Assembly: GCA_902773265.1 (NCBI GenBank)
Contig: CACYDZ010000297.1
Span: forward strand, 1-6,704
Length of the DNA stretch: 6,704 nucleotides
Reading direction: 5' to 3'
Origin: an uncultured Ruminococcus sp.
GTDB lineage: Bacteria > Bacillota > Clostridia > Oscillospirales > Acutalibacteraceae
Shown here: one piece after another, positions 5,536-6,704 of the stretch
Numbering within the stretch: the stretch's first letter is position 1
Layout: each line of letters starts with the position of its first letter
Made by a program: the position numbers and the translations under genes
The notes under the pieces: model-generated
Seen by the model: the letters and a program-made list of their open reading frames with translations, nothing else
The model's database searches: none
Told to the model about the DNA's origin: nothing

Positions 5536-6576
5536 ATGAATATGATAGAAAAAAAAGCCTCTTCCAACTACAATCTTATTGATATTTTCAAATATATTTT
5601 TGCTCTGATTATTATGCAGTATCATACTTCAATATGTATAAATAATTATATTGTCAATATATTTGTGGTATGGATTTTCAATAAAATGGGAGTTCCGTTC
5701 TTTTTTGCCTGTACAGGATTTTTTCTGGTAAGAAAATTTGAATTTGAAAACGGTAAAATCAAGAAGTCGCCGGCAAATTTCAAAATGGTATTGCATTATG
5801 AAAAAAGAATTTTTCTGTTATATTTTTCATGGTGTATCATTTACGGTTTTGACAGATATTTTCAGTTCAGGGATTATGAGGGGTATCATTTCTTAAAAGA
5901 TTACCTTTATGAGTGTATTTTTTTAGGCTGTCATTATCATTTCTGGTATATTATCGGTATTCTGGTTGCGGTACCTATTCTTTATATAGAACTTACTTTT
6001 CTGAAAACGCAGTATGTTATTATATTCAATCTACTGTTATATGTTATTCATCAGTTATCAGGTACATATGGTGTATTGCCGTTCAATGATAAGGTTCTTT
6101 ATGTGCTGGGGGTTATTTCAGGATGGCAGTGGATGAATATTTATGTAGCATTGCCTCTGATAACAGTGGGCGTTCTTGTTTACAAATATATGTCAAAGGT
6201 CAATTCAATAATCAAAATTCTGTCTTTCATTTTATTTCTTACACTGAATGTTTATGAAGTCCTTACACTTCTTAATGCAGGAGCATGGTCAACTTTTTCC
6301 TATTTACTTACTACACCTTTTCTGGCATTGTTTACATTGAGTATGTTGTCAGATATAAAATTAAACGCCAACAAGACCTTATGCGTATATCTCCGCAAAA
6401 TTTCTACAATTATCTATTGTGTACATCCCTTACTATCTCCTTTATATTCTGTTGTGGGTGTTCACTCTTTTATTCCTGATATCTTAATAGGAGCAGTGAT
6501 TGTTACTGTTCCGTCATTCTTACTGATATGGCTTTCTCAAAAGAAATATCTCAGATTTTTACAATACTTTTATTAA
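5536..6576 (+). CDS. Acyltransferase family 3 membrane protein (probable sugar O-acetyltransferase)
   Basis: This 346-residue integral membrane protein with about 10 hydrophobic segments has the acyltransferase-3 layout. The first helix carries NLIDIFKYIFALIIMQYH, with D16, K19 (often Arg in the family) and the candidate catalytic H30. It is followed by MGVPFFFACTGFFLVRKF, the family's 'VPFFF..SGF' phrase. Next comes a basic juxtamembrane stretch, YEKRIFLLYFSWCIIY, then HYHFWYIIGILVAVPILY. The end of the protein has the usual ISTIIYCVHPLL helix. Such proteins carry acetyl or other acyl groups across the membrane to decorate glycans; the acyl group and acceptor are inferred from context only. 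Unlike the other genes, it has its own promoter and appears more AT-rich (16 of 60 bases G+C at 5641-5700), which may mean a separate acquisition. No SGNH domain is fused. It ends 27 nt before repeat copy D. Confidence 0.88.
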   Translation: MNMIEKKASSNYNLIDIFKYIFALIIMQYHTSICINNYIVNIFVVWIFNKMGVPFFFACTGFFLVRKFEFENGKIKKSPANFKMVLHYEKRIFLLYFSWCIIYGFDRYFQFRDYEGYHFLKDYLYECIFLGCHYHFWYIIGILVAVPILYIELTFLKTQYVIIFNLLLYVIHQLSGTYGVLPFNDKVLYVLGVISGWQWMNIYVALPLITVGVLVYKYMSKVNSIIKILSFILFLTLNVYEVLTLLNAGAWSTFSYLLTTPFLALFTLSMLSDIKLNANKTLCVYLRKISTIIYCVHPLLSPLYSVVGVHSFIPDILIGAVIVTVPSFLLIWLSQKKYLRFLQYFY

Positions 6577-6603
6577 CGATAAAGAACTTCCGGCTATGAC
6601 AAT

Positions 6604-6691
6604 GAAAAGTTTTTGTCCACTTTTTTCAAAAAGTGGGCAGGGTCAAGGGGCGGCAGCCCCTTGTGGGATTTTAAAGGGCAAAGCCCTTTAA
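6604..6691 (+). repeat. Multi-hairpin interspersed repeat, copy D
   Basis: This has the same orientation and order as copy A. The lead AAAAGTTTTTGTC precedes H1 at 6617-6636 (CCAC-T6-C-A5-GTGG). H2 is at 6644-6663 (CAAGGGGC / GGCA / GCCCCTTG). H3 is at 6671-6691 (TTAAAGGGC / AAA / GCCCTTTAA). The linker TGTGGGATTT matches A and B. H1 carries the same stem bases as copy B, but H2 has a different loop (GGCA against a 3-nt loop in A and B). It follows the acyltransferase stop by 27 nt; no U-tract follows the stems. The next gene, if any, is outside the window. Confidence 0.9.
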
Positions 6692-6704
6692 TCGGCTAAA
6701 AAAT

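Noticed and set aside
6285..6479. 64-codon hydrophobic open frame inside the acyltransferase gene
   Set aside because: Overlaps a well-supported membrane gene in another frame; hydrophobicity follows from T-rich codons.

Overview
The window is part of a surface-polysaccharide (capsule, exopolysaccharide or secondary cell-wall polymer) gene cluster. All five genes lie on the + strand. The DNA is AT-rich (about 27% GC in a sampled line of the last gene, about 38% in a sampled line of the first). Shine-Dalgarno sites of the AAGGA/AGGGAG type precede most starts. Gene families and base composition suggest a low-GC Gram-positive anaerobe, most likely a gut clostridium of the Ruminococcus/Oscillospiraceae kind. 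That placement is inference; no taxonomic marker gene is present.

Layout: 1-88 is a multi-hairpin repeat (copy A). At 119-2671 and 2643-3716 come three tightly packed genes: a GT4-type glycosyltransferase, a Wzy/O-antigen-ligase-like membrane polymerase and a polysaccharide pyruvyltransferase. The first two are separated by 3 nt and the last two overlap by 29 nt. At 3713-3995 lie two more repeat copies (B reversed, C forward) as a divergent inverted pair. At 4019-5440 is a Wzx-type flippase. At 5441-5535 is an intergenic stretch with a good sigma-A promoter. At 5536-6576 is an acyltransferase-3 membrane protein, followed by repeat copy D at 6604-6691.

Working model from family knowledge: the glycosyltransferase adds a sugar to a lipid-linked oligosaccharide on the cytoplasmic face. 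The pyruvyltransferase adds a ketal pyruvate (negative charge) to a sugar of the unit. The flippase moves the unit across the membrane and the Wzy-like protein polymerises it outside. The acyltransferase probably O-acetylates a sugar. The initiating phosphoglycosyltransferase, further glycosyltransferases and chain-length/tyrosine-kinase regulators are not in this window and must lie elsewhere.

The most unusual content is not a protein. It is a family of four roughly 90-130 bp repeats, each a chain of three or four hairpins. Stem sequences change in a compensatory way between copies while loops drift. They lack the U-tracts of intrinsic terminators and sit at the edges of the gene blocks. They look like a structured RNA/DNA element that could act in post-transcriptional control or as homology for exchanging polysaccharide genes; neither role can be proven from this window.
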